DNA of 64,000 nucleotides from Sarcina sp034439435 (GCF_034439435.1 NZ_JAPCKJ010000003.1:62001-126000), one strand, 5' to 3'; positions 34,956 through 43,764 are shown, counted from the stretch's first letter. Notes: generated by a model from the sequence alone, not told the origin. Made by a program: numbers and translations.

Positions 34956-36389
34956 TTAGTTAAAAACTAGTGTTTTTATAACAACAGGTAATACTCTTCC
35001 CTCTGCAATTGGTGCTCCAAGATCTATGTAATCACCATTTTCAACCTTAATACCATCAATACAGATAATTTCTTTTTCGAAATTAAGTAAGGAATATATT
35101 GCTTGTCCTAAAACCTTAGCCATGTCATTTTCTACAACTACTATGAGTTCTCCATCTTTCTTAATTAAATCCTTCATTCCATTTACAAGACCTTTTGCAT
35201 ACTCTTGTATTTCTTTAAAGGATGGGTTCTTTTTACCATTAATAGCTATAGCTATCTTTTGAAAGTCATTTTCTAATCTGAACCACTCTATTTTCTTTTT
35301 AAGAGCTTTTTCTAATTCTTCTGCTCCTTGACTTTCATCTTCTAGACTAAGCTTTAATATAGGTAAGTTTTTTATTGGGAAGCTATCATCTGTGTAAGTA
35401 ATTGTACTTCCACTTATTTCTGTTGTATGAGAACCTGCTCCTACAACAGTTGCTCTTATGGTTTCAATGGATTTTATTACTTTAAGCTTCTTACATAAAT
35501 CTGAGTTTTTAATAGCTTGTCCTAATATTATTCCAATATCGCCATATTTAAAGTAGTCTTGGATTTCTCCATCATAATATATATAATCTGCAACTCCTCC
35601 TGAGAAGGATATGCATTTTATCTCTGTTTCCAAGGCTATACTCTTGTTTGTTACTATGTAATCAAAGTATTCATCCTTAGGTCTTAAACCAACACTTTCT
35701 TCTAGCCAAGCAACCATCATATCAATTATTGGTTTAAGGTTTTCTAATGTGGCTCTAGTTCCTATTTCTAGTCCTAGATTTTTTTCTTTTATAATCTTTT
35801 CTATCTTAGGTGAAATATAAGTTATCTCTCTTGTACTTGGATTAATCTTTATAAGTCTTCCTCCTACATCAAGACATCCTGTTTCCTTCACCTCACCTCT
35901 TAAGAAAAGTGCAAGGTTACTTGTTCCTCCTCCAATGTCCATATTTACAACACTGGTTGAATGTTCCTTAGAATAAATATGTGCTCCAGCACCCTTTCCA
36001 GCTATAATACTTTCTAGGTCTGGTCCAGCTGTTGCCACAACGAAGTCTCCAGCGAATCCACTTAATGTATGTAATACATCGTTTGCATTTTCCTTTCTTG
36101 CTGTCTCTCCAGTTATGATTACTGCACCTGTTTGAATATCATCTTTATTTATTCCAGCCTTTTTATATTCTTCTTCAATGATTTCCTTTATTCTCTGTCC
36201 ATCTATTTCAGTATTTGAAATAAGTGGCGTAAAATAAACTTCGCTTCTATAGATAATCTCCTTATCTACAATGCTTATTCTTGGAACGGTAAAAGCTGAT
36301 GCTTCATTTTCAACTATTAACTTAGAAAATATAAGCTGAGTTGTACTTGTGCCTATGTCTATTCCAACACTTAAAAGTTCTTCTCTCAC
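34956..36389 (-). CDS. eutA: Ethanolamine ammonia-lyase reactivating factor EutA
   Basis: The 477-residue Hsp70/actin-fold ATPase removes damaged cobalamin from EutBC. The phosphate-binding motifs are SVGIDIGTSTTQLIF near the N-terminus and VNMDIGGGTSNLALF near residue 150. The start is GTG at 36389 behind AAGGAGGTGAAAG. A EutV-responsive antiterminator/terminator precedes the gene, so it can be controlled separately from eutSPVW. Confidence 0.94.
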   Translation of the reverse strand: MREELLSVGIDIGTSTTQLIFSKLIVENEASAFTVPRISIVDKEIIYRSEVYFTPLISNTEIDGQRIKEIIEEEYKKAGINKDDIQTGAVIITGETARKENANDVLHTLSGFAGDFVVATAGPDLESIIAGKGAGAHIYSKEHSTSVVNMDIGGGTSNLALFLRGEVKETGCLDVGGRLIKINPSTREITYISPKIEKIIKEKNLGLEIGTRATLENLKPIIDMMVAWLEESVGLRPKDEYFDYIVTNKSIALETEIKCISFSGGVADYIYYDGEIQDYFKYGDIGIILGQAIKNSDLCKKLKVIKSIETIRATVVGAGSHTTEISGSTITYTDDSFPIKNLPILKLSLEDESQGAEELEKALKKKIEWFRLENDFQKIAIAINGKKNPSFKEIQEYAKGLVNGMKDLIKKDGELIVVVENDMAKVLGQAIYSLLNFEKEIICIDGIKVENGDYIDLGAPIAEGRVLPVVIKTLVFN

Positions 36390-36469
36390 CCTTTCACCTC
36401 CTTAATGCTTTTCAAAAATTTTATAAGTTGTTGTTTTTTATGCCAACTCATAACACTCTAACTAAACTC

Positions 36470-36546
36470 TTTAGCTTAGATAAGTGTTTATTTTTTAGTT
36501 AGTCCTTAAAGTTCTAGCTAAAAAATAAACCCTCTCTTAAGCTAAA
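36470..36546. repeat. Two-tier perfect inverted repeat upstream of eutA
   Basis: Outer arms TTTAGCTTA (36470-36478) and TAAGCTAAA (36538-36546) enclose inner 13-bp perfect arms GTTTATTTTTTAG and CTAAAAAATAAAC (36486-36498, 36518-36530). It follows the eutA antiterminator and precedes the eutA ribosome binding site. The core resembles the hairpin at 41037-41087. Confidence 0.6.
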
Positions 36547-36564
36547 ATTTTATTTTAAAGAACT

Positions 36565-36666
36565 AAAAAGGCTTAAAGTTACAGAAATAAACTAGATTAA
36601 AAATCTAAGTTTCCTTTTCTATAACCTTAAGCCTCTTTGCTCAATTCAAACCACTACCTCGCAGTT
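36565..36666 (-). promoter_or_regulatory. EutV (ANTAR) antiterminator and terminator before eutA
   Basis: On the minus strand, just after the eutW stop: hairpin P1 AACTGC-[GAGGTA]-GTGGTT (36649-36666), then P2 TTGAGC-[AAAGAG]-GCTTAA (36627-36644) whose six-base loop has A at 1 and G at 4, as ANTAR targets require. The 3' arm of P2 is also the 5' arm of a long terminator (GGCTTAA..AGAAA / TTTCTGTAACTTTAAGCC, then T5). Binding of P1-P2 by phosphorylated EutV should block the terminator. P1's loop begins with G rather than A. Confidence 0.75.
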
Positions 36667-36671
36667 CATAG

Positions 36672-38099
36672 TTATTTACATTCTTTATTCTCTTCAATTT
36701 TAAAATTTAATATTACCCTAGTTCCTTGTTTACTAGAAGTTATATCCATAGTTCCTTTTAGTTGATCTTTCATATAACTATTAACTATGAATAATCCTAA
36801 GTTATTATTATTAACTAACCCTAAATCAAAACCACATCCATCATCTACAACAGCTATAGTCTTATCTTCTCCATGACTTTGAATAAGAATTTGAATTATT
36901 CCCTCTTCCTTATTACCAAATGCATGATCATAACAATTTTGTATAAGCTCATTCATTATTAGAAGCAAGCCAGTTAATTTTTCTCCACCTATATAAAAAT
37001 TGTTTCCTGTTATATAGATGTTTATATTGGTTCCATACCAACTTTTCTTTATATTTTCTATTAGTACCTCAAAGGCATCTCTAACCTTAATATTACTTCC
37101 TTGTGACTTAGATAATAAATCATGAGTTGTGGCAATAGCAAGTATTCTGTTTACACTCTCTTCTAAATACTCTTTAGCTTCCTCACTTTTACAGCGTCTA
37201 CTTTGACTTCTGAGTAATGCAGCTGCTGTTTGTAAACTATTTTTAACTCTGTGATGAGCTTCTTTTAAAGCTACTGACTTTAAAACTAATTCAGCCTCTT
37301 TATTTTTAACCTCACTTATGTCCTTTATTATATCTATCACTCTTAAGTTTTCTTTATTTGTAAATGTTCTACTTAATTCAAAATAAGAATTTTCAACTTG
37401 GATTTCTCTAACCTGTTTAAAACCCTCTTTTTTATTAAAAATTCTAGAAATGTCTTCAAATTTAGCTCCATCTAGGGATAATTTATCAAAATCATCTCCA
37501 TAGTCTATGCTCTCATAGCCTAAACAATTATAGATGTTATCAGCCCTAATATTTTTTATAACAAGCTTTCCTTTTTTATCAAAAACAAGAATCCCATCAT
37601 GAAGGTTATTTGTTATTAAAGTACCTTCTTTTAAAAGTTTTAAGAACCCTTTTGATTCTGATTTTTCATTTGCAGAACTTATGTCTATCTTGAAAGTAAT
37701 TTCAAGCTCATTACTAATGTCTTTTTCTACTATTACAACTCCTACAACCTTTTCTTTATGAAGAATTGGATGTATTCTCTGTTTTACAAACTTATTTTCT
37801 TGATTTAGTGCCTTTATATCCTTATTAACTGTTCCAGTTTCTAAAGTTTCTAAAACACCAGGCTCATTTTCCTTTAAAGCTTTTTTTCCAACTACTTTTT
37901 CTCTATATAAGGAAGGTTTGTCCTCCGGAATAGCATGTTCTACTACAATAGCAAAGTTTTTATCTTTATCTAAAACATCTATAAATACATCACTTTCATA
38001 AAAATCAGCCATAAGTTGTAAAGACTTAGAAACTTCTCTTATCTTATTTATTTCTTCCTGGCTTAAAAGTGTGTACTCTCTACACAGTGTTCCAATCAT
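36672..38099 (-). CDS. eutW: Sensor histidine kinase EutW
   Basis: The 475-residue soluble kinase senses ethanolamine and phosphorylates EutV. The N-terminal half is a GAF/PAS-like sensing region, followed by a PAS-type segment (NNLHDGILVFDKKGKLVIKN). The phosphorylated His is in LKEAHHRVKNSLQTAAALL (HisKA_2 type), and the ATPase has MNELIQNCYDHAFG (N box), VVDDGCGFDLG (G1) and NNLGLFIVNSY. GAGGAA lies 7 nt before the ATG at 38099, 4 nt beyond the eutV stop; longer starts overlap eutV. Confidence 0.93.
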   Translation of the reverse strand: MIGTLCREYTLLSQEEINKIREVSKSLQLMADFYESDVFIDVLDKDKNFAIVVEHAIPEDKPSLYREKVVGKKALKENEPGVLETLETGTVNKDIKALNQENKFVKQRIHPILHKEKVVGVVIVEKDISNELEITFKIDISSANEKSESKGFLKLLKEGTLITNNLHDGILVFDKKGKLVIKNIRADNIYNCLGYESIDYGDDFDKLSLDGAKFEDISRIFNKKEGFKQVREIQVENSYFELSRTFTNKENLRVIDIIKDISEVKNKEAELVLKSVALKEAHHRVKNSLQTAAALLRSQSRRCKSEEAKEYLEESVNRILAIATTHDLLSKSQGSNIKVRDAFEVLIENIKKSWYGTNINIYITGNNFYIGGEKLTGLLLIMNELIQNCYDHAFGNKEEGIIQILIQSHGEDKTIAVVDDGCGFDLGLVNNNNLGLFIVNSYMKDQLKGTMDITSSKQGTRVILNFKIEENKECK

Positions 38100-38103
38100 T
38101 TGA

Positions 38104-38679
38104 TTATTCCTCATATCCAACAATGATAATTTTTGCTATTTCAGCCATGGTAGTTCTTCTATCCATACTTAACTTTCTTATTCTATTATAAGCTTCATCC
38201 TCAGTTGAATTTAATTGCTTAACAAGTATTCCTTTTGCCTTCTCAATTAATTTTCTATCATTTAATTTGTTATTTATTTTATTAAAATCTCTTTTTAGTT
38301 CATCAAATTCTTCTGCCTTTGATAAGCACATTTCTATAGTAGGAATAAATACTTTTTCATTTACAGGCTTAATTATATATCCAAAGGCTCCTACTTCCTT
38401 AGCCATTTCAATATACTTTTTATCTTCAAATGCTGTTAATAATATTATGCCCCCAACTAATTTTTCTCTAGTTAATACCTTACTAGCTTTTATTCCATCT
38501 AATAAAGGCATATCTATATCCATTAAAACTAAGCTAGGATTACATTTTTTACAAACTTCAATTGCTTCAAAACCATCAGAAGCCTCTCCTACAACATCGT
38601 ATCCATTAGCCTCTAAAATTTCCCTCGTATCCATTCTTGTAATAGGCTCATCATCGACTATTACTATAGTTCTTTTCAT
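38104..38679 (-). CDS. eutV: ANTAR antiterminator response regulator EutV
   Basis: The 191-residue regulator has a receiver domain (acidic pair IVDDEP, phosphoacceptor Asp54 in LVLMDIDMP, Thr in ILLTAFED, Lys in YIIKPVN) and a C-terminal ANTAR RNA-binding domain (KLIEKAKGILVKQLNSTEDEAYNRIRKLS). Phosphorylated dimers bind paired hexaloop hairpins in leader RNAs and prevent termination. Three candidate targets lie in this window, before eutG, eutS and eutA. It lies between eutP and eutW. Confidence 0.96.
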   Translation of the reverse strand: MKRTIVIVDDEPITRMDTREILEANGYDVVGEASDGFEAIEVCKKCNPSLVLMDIDMPLLDGIKASKVLTREKLVGGIILLTAFEDKKYIEMAKEVGAFGYIIKPVNEKVFIPTIEMCLSKAEEFDELKRDFNKINNKLNDRKLIEKAKGILVKQLNSTEDEAYNRIRKLSMDRRTTMAEIAKIIIVGYEE

Positions 38680-38696
38680 TAACAGTTCACCTCAAA

Positions 38697-39131
38697 TTAA
38701 AATTTGTTTAAGTAATTAAATAACTCTTCTATTCCCACACCATCTACTGTATCAACTTTAAATATTTTACTTACTCCAGCTAATTTTAATCTTTCTTCTG
38801 CTATGTCTATTTCTTCTTTATTCTTAGCTAGATTTATCTTTGTGATAATACCTATTACATCTTTGCAAAATATACTTGCAAAACCTGGAGCAATGTAATT
38901 TTCTTCTGAAGTACAATCATAAACTAAGGCTATAATATCAGCATCTGTTGCTGTAACTATTAAAGCATTGTAGTACCCTCTGTTCTCCATGTACTCTCCA
39001 GGAGTATCTATGGCATTATCGTAAAGTTCTATGGATTGAGTTTTCTTATATTTTATCTCTAAATTGTTTAAGGCTTGGCACAAAGTTGTTTTTCCACTTC
39101 CTGTCTTACCCATAAATATTACTCTACTCAT
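38697..39131 (-). CDS. eutP: Ras-like GTPase EutP
   Basis: The 144-residue protein has the P-loop GKTGSGKTTL at residues 8-17, the switch II-type DTPGEYMENR and a TKINLAKNK guanine-specificity motif (variant of NKxD). EutP/PduV proteins are small GTPases linked to microcompartments; acetate kinase activity has been reported for a Salmonella EutP. It lies 3 nt after eutS. Confidence 0.93.
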   Translation of the reverse strand: MSRVIFMGKTGSGKTTLCQALNNLEIKYKKTQSIELYDNAIDTPGEYMENRGYYNALIVTATDADIIALVYDCTSEENYIAPGFASIFCKDVIGIITKINLAKNKEEIDIAEERLKLAGVSKIFKVDTVDGVGIEELFNYLNKF

Positions 39132-39134
39132 ATC

Positions 39135-39485
39135 TTAAGTCCTCGTAATCTTAGTTGATGAGAAATTTAGAATGTTACTTAAAACATCTAAAACTTCATT
39201 TAAGGCTGACTCAACAGAACTTATATCACCAGTTACTATTAGGGATCCACTAAATCTATCAATAAAACCTAATGAAACTCCTGAAGCCTTTGTAGCAACA
39301 TCTGCTGCTATTATAGATGCTTCACTTGGCGTTATAGTTAATATTCCTATAGCATCTTTCTTTGCTACTATAAGCCCTAACTTTTTATATATATCCTCAT
39401 TAGGGTTTGCTATTATATGAGCAAGTGTAACTTGTTTCCCTGGTACATATTCTTGTATAATTCTCTGTTTTGACTCTTCTCCCAT
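39135..39485 (-). CDS. eutS: Shell protein EutS
   Basis: The 116-residue permuted BMC-domain protein, a bent hexamer in enteric homologues, starts with EESKQRIIQEYVPGKQVTLAHIIANP and has GILTITPSEASIIAADVATKASGVSLGFIDRFSGSLIVTGD, all typical. It is the first gene after the promoter and antiterminator at 39553-39680. Confidence 0.96.
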   Translation of the reverse strand: MGEESKQRIIQEYVPGKQVTLAHIIANPNEDIYKKLGLIVAKKDAIGILTITPSEASIIAADVATKASGVSLGFIDRFSGSLIVTGDISSVESALNEVLDVLSNILNFSSTKITRT

Positions 39486-39552
39486 ATGTTTCTCACCTTA
39501 CTTTCACACGTTAAATTATTGACTAGTTAAATCCTTTTCATAACTCTTTAAT

Positions 39553-39680
39553 AAAAAAGCCCCTTAAAGTTTCATTCCTATTTTTGAGTAAATGAAATCC
39601 CTTAAGAAGCTACATCGCTCTAAAACTTAATCACACCTTTGTGATAATCTTATTATAAATTTTAATCAATTCATTGTCAA
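39553..39680 (-). promoter_or_regulatory. eutS promoter and EutV-type antiterminator leader
   Basis: On the minus strand a consensus promoter is visible: TTGACA (39675-39680), 17-bp spacer, TATAAT (39652-39657). The leader then has P1 ATCAC-[AAAGGT]-GTGAT (39630-39645; A1 and G4 in a six-base loop) and a weaker P2 GAGC-[GATGTA]-GCTT (39607-39620; G4 kept, G in place of A1), followed by a terminator (TTTCATT/AATGAAA, CTTAA/TTAAG, T6) at 39553-39610. Confidence 0.8.
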
Positions 39681-39780
39681 TATATTCATATATTTTTCAT
39701 ATTATTTTGTCATATTAACAAATTTACTGTCTTTTTCTTGGGCCTTTTCTAAAATAGTGACTTATGAAAACCATTTAAAT

Positions 39781-39826
39781 AAAAGCTCCCTAAAAAACTA
39801 AATACCATAATCTTTTAAGGAGCTTT
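39781..39826 (-). terminator. Terminator of eutG
   Basis: AAAGCTCCTTAAAA pairs with TTTTTTAGGGAGCTTTT on the minus strand right after the eutG stop, with a TTTATTT tail. Confidence 0.75.
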
Positions 39827-39838
39827 AAAAACAACTAT

Positions 39839-40969
39839 TTATTTAATTTTGTTTAAAATTAATATTATATCCTCTTCATCTGGCACTCTTGGATTAGCCT
39901 CTGTACAAGCATCCTTTAATGCTAACTGAGCAACTTCTCGCTCTAATTTATTAACCTCTTCAATATCAACTTTACACTCTCTTAAAGTTGTAGGCATATT
40001 CATAAGTTTTTGCATCTTTTTAATTTCATTTATAAGATTTTTAACTAAACTTCTAGTATTTGATCCTTGTAAGCCAACTATTTTAGCTATTCTAGCATAT
40101 TTTTTAGCAGCCTCATTAAAATCCTTTGTGTTATATCCTGTTATGTCTGCATTATATTCTATTACATGAGGTAATAATATTGAGTTAGTTCTTCCATGAG
40201 GCACATGGAATTTTCCTCCTAAAACATGGGCAATACCATGATTCACTCCTAAAGAAGCCTCATTAAATGCTAAGCCAGCTAAACAAGAAGCATTGTGCAT
40301 CTTCTCTCTAGCTTCTATATCGTTTCCATCTTCATAAGCTTTTAGTAAATAGTTAAATACTAAAGTAGCAGCCTTCTCTGCCAAGGCATCTGAAAAGTCT
40401 GTTGCATTCTTAGAAACATAGGCTTCTAAAGCATGAGTAAGTACATCTATCCCTGTGTCAGCAGTTATGAAATTTGGAACTGTTTTAACAAGTTCTGGAT
40501 CTAAAATTGCTATGTCTGGTAATAATTCATCTGAAACTAAAGGATATTTAATTCCTTTTTCCTTGTCTGTTATTACGGAGAATGAAGTAACCTCTGAGCC
40601 TGTACCACTAGTTGTTGGTATAGCTATAAACTTAATTTCATTTAATTCAACTATTTTCTTTGAGAAATCTATTATTGCTTTAGTTGCGTCTATGGCAGAA
40701 CCTCCCCCTAAGGCAATAACCACATCTGGATTAAAAGCCTTAATCATTTCAATTCCACTTACAACTAGTTCAATTGGTGGATCTGGCACTATTTCACTAA
40801 ATACACCAACCTCTGATGATGTTAAGTTATTAGTTAATTTTTCTATAGTCCCTGACTTCACCATAAAAGGATCTGTAACTATAAAAACTTTTTTGTTTTT
40901 AAGTTCTTTTAAATAATCTAAGGCTCCTTCTCCAAAAAGTATTTCTGTCTTAATCTTAAACCTATTCAT
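39839..40969 (-). CDS. eutG: Iron-containing alcohol dehydrogenase EutG
   Basis: The 376-residue type III ADH reduces acetaldehyde to ethanol and regenerates NAD+. The NAD site is VVIALGGGSAIDATKAI; iron ligands lie in HALEAYVS, GIAHVLGGKFHVPHG and the Asp of the TTSGTGSE-to-DPELV region. It has its own promoter, antiterminator leader and terminator, so it is an independent EutV-controlled unit upstream of eutS. Assignment to eutG rests on position; the family itself is broad. Confidence 0.9.
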   Translation of the reverse strand: MNRFKIKTEILFGEGALDYLKELKNKKVFIVTDPFMVKSGTIEKLTNNLTSSEVGVFSEIVPDPPIELVVSGIEMIKAFNPDVVIALGGGSAIDATKAIIDFSKKIVELNEIKFIAIPTTSGTGSEVTSFSVITDKEKGIKYPLVSDELLPDIAILDPELVKTVPNFITADTGIDVLTHALEAYVSKNATDFSDALAEKAATLVFNYLLKAYEDGNDIEAREKMHNASCLAGLAFNEASLGVNHGIAHVLGGKFHVPHGRTNSILLPHVIEYNADITGYNTKDFNEAAKKYARIAKIVGLQGSNTRSLVKNLINEIKKMQKLMNMPTTLRECKVDIEEVNKLEREVAQLALKDACTEANPRVPDEEDIILILNKIK

Positions 40970-41036
40970 TATTAGCTCCCCTCTTCTTATTAATTATGGG
41001 CAAGAGATTTTTATAAAGTAATATAGTTAGAATAAG

Positions 41037-41087
41037 TTTGATTTTCAAGAAATTAAGCTAGTTCTGAAGTACTAGCTAAAAATCAAC
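41037..41087. repeat. Dispersed hairpin repeat in the eutG leader
   Basis: TTTGATTTT at 41037 and AAAATCAA near 41086 enclose arms AGCTAGT (41056) and ACTAGCT (41071). It lies between the eutG terminator hairpin and the eutG start and shares its core (TTTTTAGCTAG) with copies near 36.5 and 53.0 kb. Confidence 0.55.
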
Positions 41088-41110
41088 AAATTCTTAAAAT
41101 ATATACTTAT

Positions 41111-41213
41111 AAAAAAATAAGAAGCTCCATAGGGATTCCCTATGGAGCTTCTTTGCTCTCTAAACACCACATTGTGTTATTTTTAATATACTCTTTTAAA
41201 AAAAGCTTGTCAA
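41111..41213 (-). promoter_or_regulatory. eutG promoter and EutV-type antiterminator leader
   Basis: On the minus strand: TTGACA (41208-41213), 17-bp spacer, TATATT (41185-41190). Then P1 AACAC-[AATGTG]-GTGTT (41163-41178), P2 GAGC-[AAAGAA]-GCTC (41145-41158), both loops six bases with A1 and G4, and a 15-bp perfect terminator (41120-41152) whose 5' arm contains P2's 3' arm, then T-rich sequence. This matches the described EutV dual-hairpin antitermination model in every part. Confidence 0.88.
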
Positions 41214-41219
41214 TAAAAC

Positions 41220-41846
41220 TTAATTTTCTTTCTTTAGCTTCTTATCCTTTAAAGCTCTATAAATATAATATCCTCCAATAGCTAAGACTACAATACTAAT
41301 TAAGGCTATTGAATAATGTTTTAAAGCTTTTTCTATAAAATCTTTGTTATCATAAGCAAAATATCCTAATGAAAGATAAAAAACATTCATAATTGTTATT
41401 CCTATGGCTGAAAGTACAATAAACATCCCCTTATTAACCTTTTCTGCCCCAGCAAAAAGAGATATGTATGTTCTTGTAAAAGGTAAAACCCTAGCTAAAA
41501 AAACAGTTATTCTTCCATATCTAGAAAATAGTCTATTTATCTTTTTAAATATAAATTTACTCTTTTTATGCTTTCTTTCAACAAAAGCAATAACTCTTTG
41601 CCCTGCATATTTTCCTACTGAATAACTTATTAAGGCACCAATAACTCCTCCAACTATAGATATTGGTAAAGCATACATAATGTTATATTTGCCACTTGCC
41701 ACATTAGCCCCAACTGCAGGAAGCACGACTTCACTTGGAAATGGTAAACAGGCATACTCAAGTATATTTAATATAAATATTCCAACATACCCACAAGTAC
41801 TTGCCAAATAAACTATAAAGCTAATAAAACTAGCAAAAAAATTCAT
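41220..41846 (-). CDS. DedA family membrane protein
   Basis: The 208-residue protein has the SNARE-associated/DedA domain: an E-x-x-x-P-x-P-S/G-E-type motif (ACLPFPSEVVLP), the G-x-x-x-G-x-x-x-x-Y-x-x-G region (GGVIGALISYSVGKYAGQRV) and F/R-x-x-P-x-x-R (LARVLPFTRTYISLFAG). DedA proteins are likely flippases or transporters for undecaprenyl or other phospholipids, with roles in envelope integrity. It ends just upstream of the eutG -35 box. Confidence 0.88.
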   Translation of the reverse strand: MNFFASFISFIVYLASTCGYVGIFILNILEYACLPFPSEVVLPAVGANVASGKYNIMYALPISIVGGVIGALISYSVGKYAGQRVIAFVERKHKKSKFIFKKINRLFSRYGRITVFLARVLPFTRTYISLFAGAEKVNKGMFIVLSAIGITIMNVFYLSLGYFAYDNKDFIEKALKHYSIALISIVVLAIGGYYIYRALKDKKLKKEN

Positions 41847-41984
41847 AAACTATTTTCCTTTCTGTTTTTCTATAAATTTACTCTTTACTTATAGAAATAA
41901 TTAAATGATAATAAGAAATCTAAACCTATTAAGAGTGATTATTCTTTCATGGATAAAAAAAACCTTAACCCTCAAAAGCTTATT

Positions 41985-43472
41985 CTAATTATTATCCTCT
42001 TTTAATATTCTTTGAGCTTCAGTAATTCCACCTGAAATAGCTCCTTCATATCCACCACCTGGGTTTACCCAAGCACCTACTAAGCTTAAGTTTTTTATAG
42101 AGGTTGTACTTTTAAGTCTATGTCTTCCTGCTTGCTTTACACTTTGAGCATATCCATAAACAGCTCCTTTAGGATTTCCTGTATATCTTTCCATAGTTCT
42201 AGGTGTTCCAAGCTCCTTAACCACAATATGCTCTTTAATCCCTTTATAATATTTTTCAACCCTCTCTATTATTTTCTCTATTACTTCTTCCTTTTGCTTC
42301 TTATATTCTATTCTATCCTTAGACCAATTATCATAATTATCTATATATGTTACAGTAAGAACTCCCTTATTATCCTCATTCAAGTTCTTGTCCATTCCAT
42401 TGTAATTAGTAAGTAAAAAGCTGGCCTTCTCATAACTTCCTTCTAAAGATAGTAAGTAATTTTCTTCATGAGAACCATCACCTAAAATAAACACTTCATC
42501 ATCTGGTATATTTAATTCTCTAGGATTACAATCTAATCCTAAATAAAGTTGAGATAAAGTACATCCTATCTTCTCATCAAAAATCTTCTTAACCTCTTTT
42601 TCCTCTAAGGCACCCTCTGGTAAAAGTTTATATGTACTTATAGGATTAACATTTGATACTATTCTTTTAGCTGTAAATATTTCTCCATTTTTAAGAGATA
42701 TGCCCTTTACTTCTCCATTCTTATATATTATTCTTTCAACTTCACTTCTTAGCTTCACATCTCCCCCATACTCCTTTATAACTTCAACAAAGCTATCTGA
42801 AAGAACTTGAGCTCCTCCATGAACATAGTATTTTCCATACTTGTGGTAGGAAATCCAAGGAATAAAGAAGTATAATGCACTTAATTCTTTAGGTGGAAGT
42901 CCATAATACATCCAAAGTGCAGTAAATACCTTTATAAACTCCTCATTTGAAACATATTTCTTAATAACTTCATAAGTTGTCTTTTCTGACCAATTAATAA
43001 ATAAGAAAACCTCTTTATTTATTTTTGATAAGAACTTAGCATCCTTATCTAGGATAAACTTATTAAATCCTTTTTCAAAGCTCTCAATAGCATTAAAAAG
43101 TTTTCTTATTCCATTTTCCTCAAGAGGAAATTTACTTATTAAAAGCTTTAAGTATTTTTCCTTATTATTAGGAATACATAGGTTCTCTCCATTATACTTT
43201 ATATAATAAGCCTCTTCATTTCTTAAAGGCTTTACTTTATCATTTATTTTACATGCCTCAAAAATTCTTTTTAAGTTTCCGCCTTGATCTAATCCTCCAA
43301 GTCCATGAAGAGAAACATCAAAATTATATGATTTTCTCTTAAAGTTAGTAGCATATCCTCCTGCTAAAAAATGCTTTTCAAATACTCCAACCTTATATCC
43401 GCATACGGCTAATCTACTTCCTAGAGTTAATCCTCCTAATCCACTTCCAATAACTATTACGTCATAATCCAT
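41985..43472 (-). CDS. FAD-dependent phytoene desaturase-like oxidoreductase
   Basis: The 495-residue protein opens with the dinucleotide-binding motif VIVIGSGLGGLTLGSRLA and an Asp/Glu-rich FEKHFLAGGYATNF, typical of CrtI/CrtISO/retinol saturase enzymes. It ends with a second flavin motif, LSLVGAWVNPGGGYEGAISGG. Clostridia generally lack carotenoid synthesis and no crt genes are near, so the true substrate is probably another polyene or unsaturated lipid. AAAGGAGG precedes the ATG. Confidence 0.85.
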   Translation of the reverse strand: MDYDVIVIGSGLGGLTLGSRLAVCGYKVGVFEKHFLAGGYATNFKRKSYNFDVSLHGLGGLDQGGNLKRIFEACKINDKVKPLRNEEAYYIKYNGENLCIPNNKEKYLKLLISKFPLEENGIRKLFNAIESFEKGFNKFILDKDAKFLSKINKEVFLFINWSEKTTYEVIKKYVSNEEFIKVFTALWMYYGLPPKELSALYFFIPWISYHKYGKYYVHGGAQVLSDSFVEVIKEYGGDVKLRSEVERIIYKNGEVKGISLKNGEIFTAKRIVSNVNPISTYKLLPEGALEEKEVKKIFDEKIGCTLSQLYLGLDCNPRELNIPDDEVFILGDGSHEENYLLSLEGSYEKASFLLTNYNGMDKNLNEDNKGVLTVTYIDNYDNWSKDRIEYKKQKEEVIEKIIERVEKYYKGIKEHIVVKELGTPRTMERYTGNPKGAVYGYAQSVKQAGRHRLKSTTSIKNLSLVGAWVNPGGGYEGAISGGITEAQRILKEDNN

Positions 43473-43722
43473 ATTGGATTAACCTCCTTTCTCTCAAAAC
43501 CATTTATAAATATTATAATACCAAATTATTCTTTTGAATTTATTACTAAAATCTTTATTATTTTTTGAAAACATTTTCTTGATTTTTTTAAAATAATATA
43601 TTATAATCAATGTAAAGGTTTTATTGGTGACACCCTCTTTTCTTAATTTGTCATCAGTAAACTAATTATTTTTTCATTTTTAATGCACTTTTGTGTTATT
43701 TACGTATTATTGAATGTGATTT

Positions 43723-43757
43723 AAAAAAGACAAATACTTTGAGTATTTGTCTTTTTT
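43723..43757. terminator. Perfect 16-bp terminator
   Basis: AAAAAAGACAAATACT and AGTATTTGTCTTTTTT pair perfectly around a 3-nt loop. It ends the leftward DUF5412-like gene and works in both directions. Confidence 0.85.
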
Positions 43758-43764
43758 GTATTTT

